From NCBI RefSeq assembly GCF_036181745.1, contig NZ_CP108080.1:6947501-7011500 (forward strand): a stretch of 64,000 nucleotides of DNA, given 5' to 3'. The translations under genes were made by a program, and so were the position numbers. Of the stretch, positions 34,473 to 42,390 are shown piece by piece. Under the pieces are notes generated by a model that was given only the letters and a program-made list of their open reading frames with translations, was not told the origin of the DNA and ran no database searches. Within the stretch, counting starts at the first letter, position 1, and every line of letters begins with the position of its first letter. The stretch is from Streptomyces sp. NBC_00259 (GTDB lineage Bacteria > Actinomycetota > Actinomycetes > Streptomycetales > Streptomycetaceae).

Positions 34473-35408
34473 TCATCCCCTCCTGGTCGCCTCGTAGGCG
34501 GCGCCCGCGAGGACAAGATCCTCCCATGCCATGCCGACGCTCTTGAAAAGGCGGGGGCGGTCCCGGTCGGCCGGAACGCAGCCGCGCACGAGTTCGGCGA
34601 GCGTGAATAGCTCTTCGGGGCTCAACTGCCCCGCCAGCACGGGCTGGATGATGTCGCCCGCCTCGCGCAGGGCGGCGGATCGCGCCTCCACCACGACCGT
34701 CGAGCGGCGCACGGTCACCTCGTCGACCTCGCGGGCGTCGGGCTCGTGCGAGCCGACGGCGACCACCGTGGCGTGGTCGGCGAGGAGGGAGCCGTCGAAG
34801 AGCGGGGTGCGGGCGGTGGTGCAGCAGGCGACCAGGTCGGCGCCGGACACCGCGCCGGGGTCCCCGGCCTCGACGACGAGGCCGGAGTCCTCGTAGCGCA
34901 GGAGGAACTCCTCCCGCCGCTGTTCGTCGCGCGCGATCACCGCGACATGGCGGAGCGGGCGGACGGATCGCAGCGCCTCGACATGGCTGTGCGCCTGCGG
35001 GCCGGTTCCGAAGACGACGAGGCGTGCCGCGTCCGGCTCGGCGAGGAGGTCGGCGGCGGCGGCGGAGACGGCCGCGGTGCGGATCGCGGTCAGTTCGACG
35101 GCGTCGAGGATGGCCAGCGGCGTGAGGGTGTCCGCGTCGAGGAGCAGGTAGGCGCCCTGGATGCGGGGGAGTCCCCGGGCGGGGTTGTCCGGTGCGACCG
35201 AGGCGATCTTCACCCCGGCGTACCGGCTCGACCGGGCCGGCATGAGCAGGAGTTGGCCGGCGTCGACCGGCACCGCGGCACGCACCGGGTCGGTCTCGGG
35301 GTCGAGTCCGCCCCGCAGCGCCTCCTGCACCGCGGCGACGGCGACGCGCATCGGGAGGGCGGAGCGCACCTCACCGGCTGCGATGACGGGGGTGGTGCGG
35401 TCGGTCAT
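34473..35408 (-). CDS. Ornithine cyclodeaminase / mu-crystallin family protein
   Basis: 311 residues from ATG 35408 with GGAGG 5 nt upstream. Features: LLLMPARSSRYAGVKIASV (substrate-side Arg/Lys), YLLLDADTLTPLAILDAVELTAIRTAAVSA, and Rossmann motif LVVFGTGPQAHSHVEAL. The family contains ornithine cyclodeaminase (ornithine to proline plus ammonia), alanine dehydrogenase and imine reductases; this one cannot be assigned without key-residue comparison. Its stop is coupled to the GntR start. The divergent transporter suggests catabolism of an imported amino acid or related solute. Confidence 0.88.
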   Translation of the reverse strand: MTDRTTPVIAAGEVRSALPMRVAVAAVQEALRGGLDPETDPVRAAVPVDAGQLLLMPARSSRYAGVKIASVAPDNPARGLPRIQGAYLLLDADTLTPLAILDAVELTAIRTAAVSAAAADLLAEPDAARLVVFGTGPQAHSHVEALRSVRPLRHVAVIARDEQRREEFLLRYEDSGLVVEAGDPGAVSGADLVACCTTARTPLFDGSLLADHATVVAVGSHEPDAREVDEVTVRRSTVVVEARSAALREAGDIIQPVLAGQLSPEELFTLAELVRGCVPADRDRPRLFKSVGMAWEDLVLAGAAYEATRRG

Positions 35409-35446
35409 GGCGACCTCCATCGGCGACGGTGAACCCTTCATCTGTG

Positions 35447-35466
35447 CAATGTTACATGGTACGTTG
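35447..35466. promoter_or_regulatory. Putative GntR (FCD) operator
   Basis: CAATGTTACATGGTACGTTG is a 20-bp imperfect palindrome (14 of 20 symmetric positions, centre CA|TG) between the cyclodeaminase and transporter starts. Confidence 0.5.
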
Positions 35467-35505
35467 CGGAACCCTCGCCCCCGACTCCACGCCATGGGAG
35501 GCCCC

Positions 35506-36848
35506 ATGACCAGCGCAGCGTCCGAACAGCACGACCGCCGAGTGGCCCGCAAAGTCCTGCTGTCGAGCCTGATCGGCAGCACCGTCGAGTGGTACGAGTT
35601 CTTCATCTACGGCACGGCGGCCTCGCTCGTCTTCGGTGATCTGTTCTTCCCGGAGTTCGACCCGCTGGTGGGCACGCTGCTCTCGCTGTCCACCTTCGCG
35701 ATCGCGTTCGTCGCCCGGCCGGTCGGCGGTGTGCTCTTCGGCCACTTCGGCGACCGGCTCGGCCGCAAGTCGATGCTGGTGCTCACGCTGACGCTCATGG
35801 GCGGCGCGACGTTCGCGCTCGGCCTGCTGCCCACCTACGACCAGGTCGGCGTGGCCGCACCCGTCCTGCTCGTCCTGGTCCGCCTGGTGCAGGGGCTCTC
35901 GCTCGGCGGCGAATACGGCGGGGCGGTGCTGATGAGCGTCGAACACGCCGACCAGCGGCGGAAGGGACTGTACGGAGCCGTCGTCAACACCGGCGTGGGC
36001 TGGGGGCTCCTCCTGGCCAACCTGCTGTTCCTGATCGTCACTCAACTCCCCGACGCCGCCTTCCGCACCTGGGGCTGGCGCATTCCGTTCCTGCTCAGCG
36101 CCGTCCTGGTCGGCCTCGGCCTGTTCATCCGGCTCAAGGTCACGGAGAGCCCGGACTTCCAGGCGGTGAAGGAGTCCGGAGAGGTGCGCAGGCTCCCGGT
36201 GGTCGAGGTGATGCGCAAGAGCCCCGGCCTCGTCGTGCTCATGTGCCTGGCCTACGTCTCCACGGGCGCCACTTTCTACGTGCTCTCCGTCTTCTCGCTG
36301 GCCTATGGAGAGGACCAGGTCGGCGTGGACAAGAGCACGATGCTCGGCCTCGTCCTCGGCGGCACGGCACTCACCATCGTCGCCGTCCCGTACTTCGGTC
36401 TGCTCTCCGACCGCCTCGACCGCCGGAGGATCCTGCTCGCGGGCATCACCGCGATGGCCGTCCTCCCTTCGCCTGGTTCACTCTGCTCCACAGCGGCAAC
36501 ACGCTGCTGATGCTCGCCGGGTTCCTGCTGCTGTTCCTGGCCTTCTCCGTGACCTACGGGGCGATGCCGACCTTCTTCGCCCACGTCTTCCCCGTCGACG
36601 TGCGCTACACCGGCATGTCCGCCGGCTACACGCTGGGCACGGTCCTGGGCGGCGGGTTCGCGCCCATCATCGCCGCGTACCTGCTCGACCGGACCGGCGA
36701 CTGGCCCGCGATCGCGTGGTACATGACCGCGGCCGGCGCGGTCTCCTTCGTCGCCGCGCTGTTCCTGCGCGAACGTCCGGACGACGTCCCCGGCCGGAGC
36801 GACAGGTCGTCACCGTCGAGTCTCCAGCGCGTCCCGACCAAGGGCTGA
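35506..36848 (+). pseudogene. MHS-family MFS transporter split by a one-base frameshift
   Basis: ATG 35506 follows GGGAGG. The first part (to about 36467) encodes eight or so membrane segments with MHS-family signatures: SLIGSTVEWYEFFIYGTAASLVFG, HFGDRLGRKSMLV, GGEYGGAVLMSVEHA and GWRIPFLLS. At 36465-36467 the reading frame shifts: after GITAMAVLP the continuation PFAWFTLLHSGNTLLML is one frame over, as if CCCC had become CCC. The second part (to 36848) encodes the last four segments and ends normally; corrected length would be 447 residues, right for the family. It is either a recent null allele or an assembly error. It would import a carboxylate, betaine or amino acid by proton symport. Confidence 0.9.
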
Positions 36849-37050
36849 TACGAGGCCTCCCGGGCCCGCCGTCCTGCCGCGGACGGTGGCGGGGGGCTTC
36901 CCGATCGGGAGGCCGTCGCGGCACCTTCGGGCCACACGCACCGGACGCCGTGGGACGCGATCCTCGGTGGGCCTGGGTGCCGCGGTCGGCGCATCTCGTC
37001 GACTCGGCGCTCGGTCATGGACTGTCGGAGGCGCCCCGTACGGTGGGCGC

Positions 37051-37542
37051 ATGACGGGGACGACGGGGATCACGTACGTACGGGGGGACGCCACCGCGCC
37101 GCAGGGCAAGGGGGTCAAGGTGATCGCGCATGTCTGCAACGACCTGGGCGGTTGGGGCAAGGGCTTCGTGGTCGCGATATCCCGACGGTGGCCGGAGCCG
37201 GAGGCGGCGTACCGGCGCTGGCACCGCGAGCGGGCGCGCAACGACTTCGGGCTGGGCGCGGTCCAGTTCGTCCAGGTCGGCCGGTATGTGTGGGTGGCGA
37301 ACATGGTGGGGCAGCGGGGGATGCGCACCGGCGGCAAAGGTGTGCCGCCCGTGCGGTACGAGGCGATCGACGTGGCGCTGGGCGCGGTCGCCGACAAGGC
37401 CGTGGAGCTCGGTGGGTCGGTCCATATGCCGCGCATCGGCTGCGGGCTGGCGGGTGGCACATGGTCGCGGGTGGAGCCGCTGATAGAGGCGAGGCTGGCT
37501 GCGCGTGGAGTGCCCGTGACGGTGTACGACCACGGGGCGTAG
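37051..37542 (+). CDS. Macro domain (ADP-ribose-binding/hydrolase) protein
   Basis: 163 residues from ATG 37051, a single macro domain. ITYVRGDATAPQGKGVKVIAHVCNDLGGWGKGFV contains the ADP-ribose-binding Asp and the GxWGxGF loop as in TARG1/DarG-type enzymes; FVQVGRYVWVANMVGQRG and MPRIGCGLAGGTW are the second loop. Such proteins remove ADP-ribose from proteins or DNA. No DarT-like toxin lies beside it, so an antitoxin role is not supported. Good Streptomyces codon use; stands alone on the plus strand. Confidence 0.9.
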   Translation: MTGTTGITYVRGDATAPQGKGVKVIAHVCNDLGGWGKGFVVAISRRWPEPEAAYRRWHRERARNDFGLGAVQFVQVGRYVWVANMVGQRGMRTGGKGVPPVRYEAIDVALGAVADKAVELGGSVHMPRIGCGLAGGTWSRVEPLIEARLAARGVPVTVYDHGA

Positions 37543-37621
37543 CCCCGGTGCGGTTTGGTGTGTACCTGACGCTAGAGTGCGGTGCTTGTTCGAATTAGGG
37601 CATCGGGGGACGGGGAGGGGC

Positions 37622-38140
37622 ATGAGCGCGCAACTGAGGGAAACTGCCACGGGGTTGGCGGAAGTACTGTGGCGCGAGCACACCGTGTACCGGGACCGCG
37701 CGGGGGGCGTGGTCATCCGGGGAGAGCATGTGCAGCGGTGGATCAGCCTGGCGCCGGGTGGCGGCAGGGACGAGATCCTGGTTCGCGCGGGCCGTATCCT
37801 CGACGGCGGCACCACCGCCCCGGCGCGTGCGGAGGCGGTCGTGAGCCTCGCCGGCACGAGCGAACTCGCCGCGGTCTGCCGCCGGCTGCTGGCCGAAGCG
37901 GCCGCGGATGCCATGGCCGGTGCGATGCCGAAGGGTGGCGCGTCGCGGTCCGGTCGTACGGCCAAGCGGTCCAAGCAGCCCAAGAGACCGAGGAGTTCCG
38001 GGAGACCCAGCAGACCCAGCAGACCCGGGCGGTACGGACGCACCGGACGGCACACGAGCTTCGGGTCCTGGATGGTCATCGTCTGCGTGGTCGCACTCGT
38101 CGCCCTCTACGCGTACAGCATGTCCGCGGCGTACCGCTAG
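37622..38140 (+). CDS. Tail-anchored membrane protein, hypothetical
   Basis: 172 residues from ATG 37622 with a strong GGGAGGGG site. An N-terminal globular part (about 1-100: LAEVLWREHTVYRDRAGGVVIRGEHVQRWISLAPGG) is followed by a very basic Ser/Pro/Arg/Lys linker (about 105-145: repeats of RPSRPS type) and a single C-terminal transmembrane helix (WMVIVCVVALVALYAY). No signal peptide, so the globular domain should face the cytoplasm, tethered to the membrane. The basic linker could touch nucleic acid or lipid head groups. Family not recognised. Confidence 0.75.
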   Translation: MSAQLRETATGLAEVLWREHTVYRDRAGGVVIRGEHVQRWISLAPGGGRDEILVRAGRILDGGTTAPARAEAVVSLAGTSELAAVCRRLLAEAAADAMAGAMPKGGASRSGRTAKRSKQPKRPRSSGRPSRPSRPGRYGRTGRHTSFGSWMVIVCVVALVALYAYSMSAAYR

Positions 38141-38191
38141 CCGGCCCCGGACCGGATCCGCAGTCCCGAAGTCCCGCTTCACTCCTGGAAG

Positions 38192-39010
38192 TCAGGCGAG
38201 CCAGCCGTACGGCAGGCGCAGTATCGCGGCAACCTCCGTGGCCACCACCGGAGCGTGCGGCGGAACGCCTCCGTCGGCGAGGCCGCGGGTCAGATGGAGA
38301 TGAAGGGACTGCAGCGTCGCGAAGGTGTTGAAGGCCCATGGTGGGACCGGGCCGGGCCCGCCGCCTTCGAGGGCGTCCGTGACGACGCTCAACCATGCGG
38401 TGGCCTGCTCGGCCGTCAGACCGGGAGCGAGCAGGACCACGCTGAGCGCATGGGCGAGGCGTGCGTCCTCCAACTGCTCATAGCGGCGCTCGGCGTGTGC
38501 GGCCGTCATCCGTCGGGCGCACAGTTCGAGCAGTTCGGTGCGGCGGGCAGGCAGGGCCCGGGCGAACGCCGCGGCCGCGTCGGCGCCGTGGGCGACAGCG
38601 TGCAGCCAGCCGAGGGAGTCGTCCCAGCCGCGGGTGTCGCGCTCCGCCGGGAACCAGGAGGCGAAACCGGCGTACCAGCGCTCCGCTGCCCCCTCCGCCA
38701 CGGTGCAGGGCGCGGCGTCGGCGCGCGTCAGAACGCAGCGGAGAACGAGCGGGGCGAAGGCCCGGGCCTGGATCTCGGGGTGGGTGAAGCGCCCCGCGGC
38801 GGTGTCGCCGAGCTCTTCGAGGACCTCGTCCAGGTGCCCTTGCCGTATCCAGCGCGCGGCGGCGGTGTAAGCGTGCCCGTCACGGACCTCGGGGTCGGGG
38901 GACACGAGCATCGCCGACAGCTCCTCGCAGAGCCGGGACGCCGGTACGGCGCCGGGGAAAGGGAAGTCCGCAGCGGCGATCGACGACCAGTCGACAGGAT
39001 CCGTACTCAT
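38192..39010 (-). CDS. DUF2785 family protein
   Basis: 272 residues from ATG 39010, all-helical, with family stretches SLGWLHAVAHGADAAAAFARAL, LDEVLEELGDTAAGRFTHPE and RTELLELCARRM. DUF2785 proteins are of unknown function. It is preceded by six 10-bp direct repeats between about -28 and -90 of the start codon, which overlap any promoter. It is downstream of a metal exporter gene on the same strand but separated by 148 bp. Confidence 0.82.
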   Translation of the reverse strand: MSTDPVDWSSIAAADFPFPGAVPASRLCEELSAMLVSPDPEVRDGHAYTAAARWIRQGHLDEVLEELGDTAAGRFTHPEIQARAFAPLVLRCVLTRADAAPCTVAEGAAERWYAGFASWFPAERDTRGWDDSLGWLHAVAHGADAAAAFARALPARRTELLELCARRMTAAHAERRYEQLEDARLAHALSVVLLAPGLTAEQATAWLSVVTDALEGGGPGPVPPWAFNTFATLQSLHLHLTRGLADGGVPPHAPVVATEVAAILRLPYGWLA

Positions 39011-39037
39011 CGCGGCCAGCCTTCCACCCGCCACCGG

Positions 39038-39100
39038 ACCCGGCAAGACCCGGCAAGACCCGGCAAGACCCGGCAAGTCCGGGAAGTTCCGGGAAGATCC
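39038..39100 (-). repeat. 10-bp tandem repeats upstream of the DUF2785 gene
   Basis: Unit CGGCAAGACC starts at 39041, 39051, 39061 and, with changes, 39071 (CGGCAAGTCC), 39081 and 39091 (GGGAAG-TCC type). The 10-bp pitch is close to one DNA turn, so any bound protein would line up on one face. Confidence 0.9.
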
Positions 39101-39158
39101 AGGGCCCACGGGACCGGCCCGCTCCGGCAGGCAGGCTCCGGCACACCTGATCGACGCG

Positions 39159-40160
39159 CTACGCGAAGTGATGGGCCAGTGCGGCATGCGGGTCCTGGCC
39201 CGTCGCGTGCCCGTGGTCGATGTGGACGGTCGCGCCCGCCAGCCGTGGCACCGCGTGCAGCAGCGCGTGTTCGGCGGCGACCGCCACCGAATGGGCCTGG
39301 ACGACCGTCAGTTCGGGGTCCACCTCGACGGACGTCTCGGCGCGCAGGGCGTGCCCGAGCCAGCGCATGCGTACGGCGCCCACCGCCCGTACGCCGTCGA
39401 CATGGGACAGCGCGTGCTCGGCCTCGTCGACCAGGTGCGGGTCCACGGCGTCCATCAGCCGGTGCCAGATCTCGCGCGCCGCACCGCGCAGTACGAGGAG
39501 GATCGCCCCGGTGATGACGAGACCGATCAGCGGGTCCGCGTAGCGCCAGCCGAGCGCAGAACCGGCAGCGCCGAGCAGCACGGCGAGTGAGGTGAATCCG
39601 TCGGTGCGGGCGTGCAGTCCGTCGGCGACGAGCGCGGCCGAGCCGATGCGACGGCCGGTACGGAGACGGGCCCTGGCCACCCACTCGTTGCCGGCGAAGC
39701 CGACGAGCCCGGCCGCGGCGACGGCCGGGAGGTGCGTGACGTCCTGCGGGTCCAGCAGCCGCCGGACCGCCTCGTACCCGGCGAAGGCGGCGGACGAGGC
39801 GATCACCAGCACCACGAAGACCCCGGCCAGGTCCTCGGCCCGGCCGAAGCCGTAGGTGTAGCGGCGGGTGGCGGCCCGCCTGCCCAGCACGAACGCGAGG
39901 GCGAGCGGCAGGGCGGTCAGCGCGTCGGTCGCGTTGTGGACGGTGTCGCCCAGCAGCGCGACCGACCCCGACAGCGCGGCGATGACCGCCTGCACCACGG
40001 TCGTCGCGGTCAGGATCCCGAACGAGAACCAGAGCGTACGCAGTCCCTCGGCCGAGCCTTCGAGAGCGGCGTCGATGCGCTCGCCGTGATGGTGATGGTG
40101 GTGTCCACGACCGTGCTCGTGCCCGTGCCCGTGTCCATGACCCGTCATGGACACCACCAT
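39159..40160 (-). CDS. Cation diffusion facilitator (zinc/metal exporter)
   Basis: 333 residues from ATG 40160 (ATG 40148 is an alternative). The His-rich N-terminus (GHGHGHEHGRGHHHHHHGER) is typical of zinc-handling CDF proteins. Six membrane segments include the metal-site pairs VALLGDTVHNATDALTALP (HxxxD) and LVADGLHARTDGFTSL (HxxxD). The C-terminal cytoplasmic domain (about 215-310) has DPHLVDEAEHALSHVDGV. It exports Zn2+ or a similar ion for protons. No metalloregulator gene is adjacent. Confidence 0.93.
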   Translation of the reverse strand: MVVSMTGHGHGHGHEHGRGHHHHHHGERIDAALEGSAEGLRTLWFSFGILTATTVVQAVIAALSGSVALLGDTVHNATDALTALPLALAFVLGRRAATRRYTYGFGRAEDLAGVFVVLVIASSAAFAGYEAVRRLLDPQDVTHLPAVAAAGLVGFAGNEWVARARLRTGRRIGSAALVADGLHARTDGFTSLAVLLGAAGSALGWRYADPLIGLVITGAILLVLRGAAREIWHRLMDAVDPHLVDEAEHALSHVDGVRAVGAVRMRWLGHALRAETSVEVDPELTVVQAHSVAVAAEHALLHAVPRLAGATVHIDHGHATGQDPHAALAHHFA

Positions 40161-40240
40161 GGCAGCCGGAGAGCATTGCAGCCACTGCCGAAAAGCGGCC
40201 CCCGACCAGCTGCGAAACGCTCGCGACTACGACCCGGCGG

Positions 40241-41230
40241 CTACTGCCCGGACGCGGCGACCGGGTAGTGGTCCGACAGGTTGGTGTACGTGTAGTCCGT
40301 GCCCCAGCTGCTCACGGTCCACGGCGCGCTCTGCTCCTTGATGACCTCGTTCTTCCAGCCCGCCGGCTTGGCGTGGCCCGACCGGTGGAGGACGTAGTCG
40401 AGGTCCTCGCGCGGGTCGCCCGGGTAGCGGTCGGCCGCGATCGAGTTGTCCTGGGTGTCGAAGGAGTACGGGTGGCCGGTGCGGGTGTCGGCTCCGGTCA
40501 GCCCGCCGTCGGCGAGCATCGTCGCGTACTCGGGCGTGTCCGAGTCCACGTTGAAGTCGCCCGCGACCAGGACCTGCTCGGACGCCGGGATGTTCTTGGC
40601 GTCCAGGAAGGCGTCGATCGCCTTGAACTGGCGGCTGCGCATCTGTGCCGCCTCACCCGCGGAACAGCCCGGGTCGGTCGACTGCGCGTGGGTGCCCACC
40701 ACATGCACCCTGGCACCGTTGACGTCCAGCACGACGTACGCGAAGCCCTTGTTGGACCACCAGTCGGAGCCGCACGCGTCCTTGTAGACGTGCTGCTCCT
40801 TGCGCACGATCGGCCACTTGCTGAGGATCGTGACGCCGCCGTCCTCCGGGGTCGTCGCCGAGTAGGCCCCGCTGGTCGCGTCCCAGCCGCTCTTGCTGCG
40901 GCCCACCACCGGGGTCTGGTACGGGTACTGGGCCCGGGCGTTCTGCTGCAGCGCGTCGGAGGAGGAGTTGTCGAACGCCTCCTGGAGCACGACGACGTCA
41001 TTGCCCTGGAAGAAGGACGTCCTGGGGATCTCGGTGGCGCGGTGGTCCTGGCCCCAGTTGGGGTACAGGGTCTTGCTGAAGAGGAAGACGTTGTACGTCA
41101 GCACCTTCAGCGACGGCGTCGCTGCGGCGGGCGCGGCGGTGGCCGACGGCGCGGCGGCCGCCAGGGTGGCGGCGGCGAGAGCCGTGGAGAGGGCTGCGCC
41201 GGAGAGACGGCGGAGCGCGGAGTGCGGCAC
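40241..41230 (-). CDS. Secreted sphingomyelinase C-like endonuclease/exonuclease/phosphatase-fold enzyme
   Basis: 329 residues from a GTG at 41230 with GGGAG 5 nt upstream; signal peptide about 1-32 (Ala-rich). DNase I-like fold with metal and catalytic residues: LKVLTYNVFLFS (Asn), VVVLQEAFD (Glu), HVVGTHAQSTDPGC (His), VLVAGDFNVDSDTPEY (Asp/Asn) and LSDHYPVAA (Asp/His). It resembles bacterial neutral sphingomyelinases, which release phosphocholine from sphingomyelin; activity on other phosphodiesters is possible. It acts outside the cell. A BCCT-type osmolyte transporter lies about 8 kb away, not in its operon. Confidence 0.88.
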   Translation of the reverse strand: MPHSALRRLSGAALSTALAAATLAAAAPSATAAPAAATPSLKVLTYNVFLFSKTLYPNWGQDHRATEIPRTSFFQGNDVVVLQEAFDNSSSDALQQNARAQYPYQTPVVGRSKSGWDATSGAYSATTPEDGGVTILSKWPIVRKEQHVYKDACGSDWWSNKGFAYVVLDVNGARVHVVGTHAQSTDPGCSAGEAAQMRSRQFKAIDAFLDAKNIPASEQVLVAGDFNVDSDTPEYATMLADGGLTGADTRTGHPYSFDTQDNSIAADRYPGDPREDLDYVLHRSGHAKPAGWKNEVIKEQSAPWTVSSWGTDYTYTNLSDHYPVAASGQ

Positions 41231-41548
41231 TGGAACTCCCGTTTCTGATGGGGGGTGATGCCCGGCGCGCACATCAAAGCAGCGGGAGTTACCTTGGGGT
41301 AACCGCCAGGTGCCCAGTTTCTGTCCAGGGGTCCACCATCCCCGGAACTTGTACGGACAACTCGCCAACTCGCACGGACAACTCGCCAACGCGCCGACTC
41401 GCACGGACACCTCGCACGGGCACCTCGCACGGGCACCTCGCACGGACACCTCGCACGGACACCTCGCACGGACACCTCGCACGGACACCTCGCACGGACA
41501 CCTCGCACGGACACCTCGCACGGACACCTCGCACGGACACGCGCACCC
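41231..41548. other. 318-bp gene-free region upstream of the sphingomyelinase gene
   Basis: Near the gene, GTTACC-TTGG-GGTAAC (41288-41303) is a small inverted repeat that could be an operator. The remainder is occupied by the 13-bp tandem array and its degenerate edge (from about 41340). The long open frames with ARCPCEVSV-type peptides here are repeat artefacts. Confidence 0.6.
41398..41540 (-). repeat. 13-bp tandem array, 11 copies
   Basis: CTCGCACGG(A/G)CAC recurs at exact 13-bp steps from 41398 through 41528, with degenerate copies from about 41369. It starts 8 bp behind the stop codon of the Asp/Glu racemase gene. The bases around that stop (CCGTGTGAGG on the minus strand) resemble the unit's CCGTGCGAGG. 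Confidence 0.95.
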
Positions 41549-42271
41549 TCACACGGGCCCGCCCCGCCACACCGGCAACGGCCGCCTGCCGACCGCCGCC
41601 TCGAACGCCGCGTGCGCCAGCAGCCGCGTCGAGTCCAGCGTGGGCAGCGGCGAGTCGTCCGGCGCCACCAGCAGCGGGATCTCGGTGCAGACGAGCGCGA
41701 CCGCGTCGCAGCCGCGCTCCGCCAGCCGCTCGATGACGCGGACGTACGCCGCACGCGAAGCCGTCGTGAACTCCCCGTTCACCAGCTCCTCGAAGATGAT
41801 GCGGTCGACGACGGCACGCTCCGCCGGCTCCGGCACCTCGGCGCCGATCCCGCGGCTGCCGAAGGCCCGCCGGTAGACCGGACCGTCCATCAGAAAGCGG
41901 GTGCCGAGCACCCCGACGCGCTCCCGCCCCTCACACGCCGCACGGTCCGCGACCACCTCGGCGATGTGCAGCCCGGGCAGCGCGAACGGCTCACCGGGAA
42001 CCTCGAGCGCCTCATGGGCGGTGTTGTCCGGGCAGACGAAGAAGTCCGCACCGGCCGCGGCGAGCCGCCGTACGCTCTCGGCGAGCGTGGCCCGGATCGC
42101 GGCGAGGTCCCCGGCGTCCCACGCGGGCATGCTGCGCGCCAGCGGAATGCAGTCCAGCGTCACCTCCGGATGATCGTGCGGCCCCAGCTCACGGAAGCCC
42201 TCCCGGCAGAACTCACGGAAGCAGAGCGCCGCGCCCTCCACGCTGTGGGCGAGCACGCCGAGGTGTGTCAT
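41549..42271 (-). CDS. Aspartate/glutamate racemase family protein
   Basis: 240 residues from ATG 42271 with GGAGGG upstream. The two-cysteine racemase pattern is present: FFVCPDNTAHEAL (first Cys/Asn/Thr) and VALVCTEIPLLV (second Cys with Thr-Glu). RVGVLGTRFLMDGPVYRRAF is the conserved middle. The family includes Asp and Glu racemases and maleate isomerase-like enzymes that use cofactor-independent 1,1-proton transfer. D-Asp or D-Glu production would fit the D-amino-acid oxidase gene 9 kb away only loosely. Confidence 0.9.
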   Translation of the reverse strand: MTHLGVLAHSVEGAALCFREFCREGFRELGPHDHPEVTLDCIPLARSMPAWDAGDLAAIRATLAESVRRLAAAGADFFVCPDNTAHEALEVPGEPFALPGLHIAEVVADRAACEGRERVGVLGTRFLMDGPVYRRAFGSRGIGAEVPEPAERAVVDRIIFEELVNGEFTTASRAAYVRVIERLAERGCDAVALVCTEIPLLVAPDDSPLPTLDSTRLLAHAAFEAAVGRRPLPVWRGGPV

Positions 42272-42390
42272 GGGCCCTCCGGAGCAGGTCACGGGTACCG
42301 CCGCACGCCGGCCGCGGTCGTGATCGCATACTGGACCACATGGAGACCGGGCGCACCGTCCCGCGCCCGCCCGCCGCCGGGAGTGCACAC

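Noticed and set aside
37051..37542. Macro-domain protein as a DarG-type antitoxin
   Set aside because: No DarT-like ADP-ribosyltransferase gene lies on either side.
41260..41570. Long open frames with repeating ARCPCEVSVRG-type peptides
   Set aside because: They are produced by the 13-bp tandem array read in successive frames; the period gives a 13-residue repeat in every frame and there is no start with a ribosome site.
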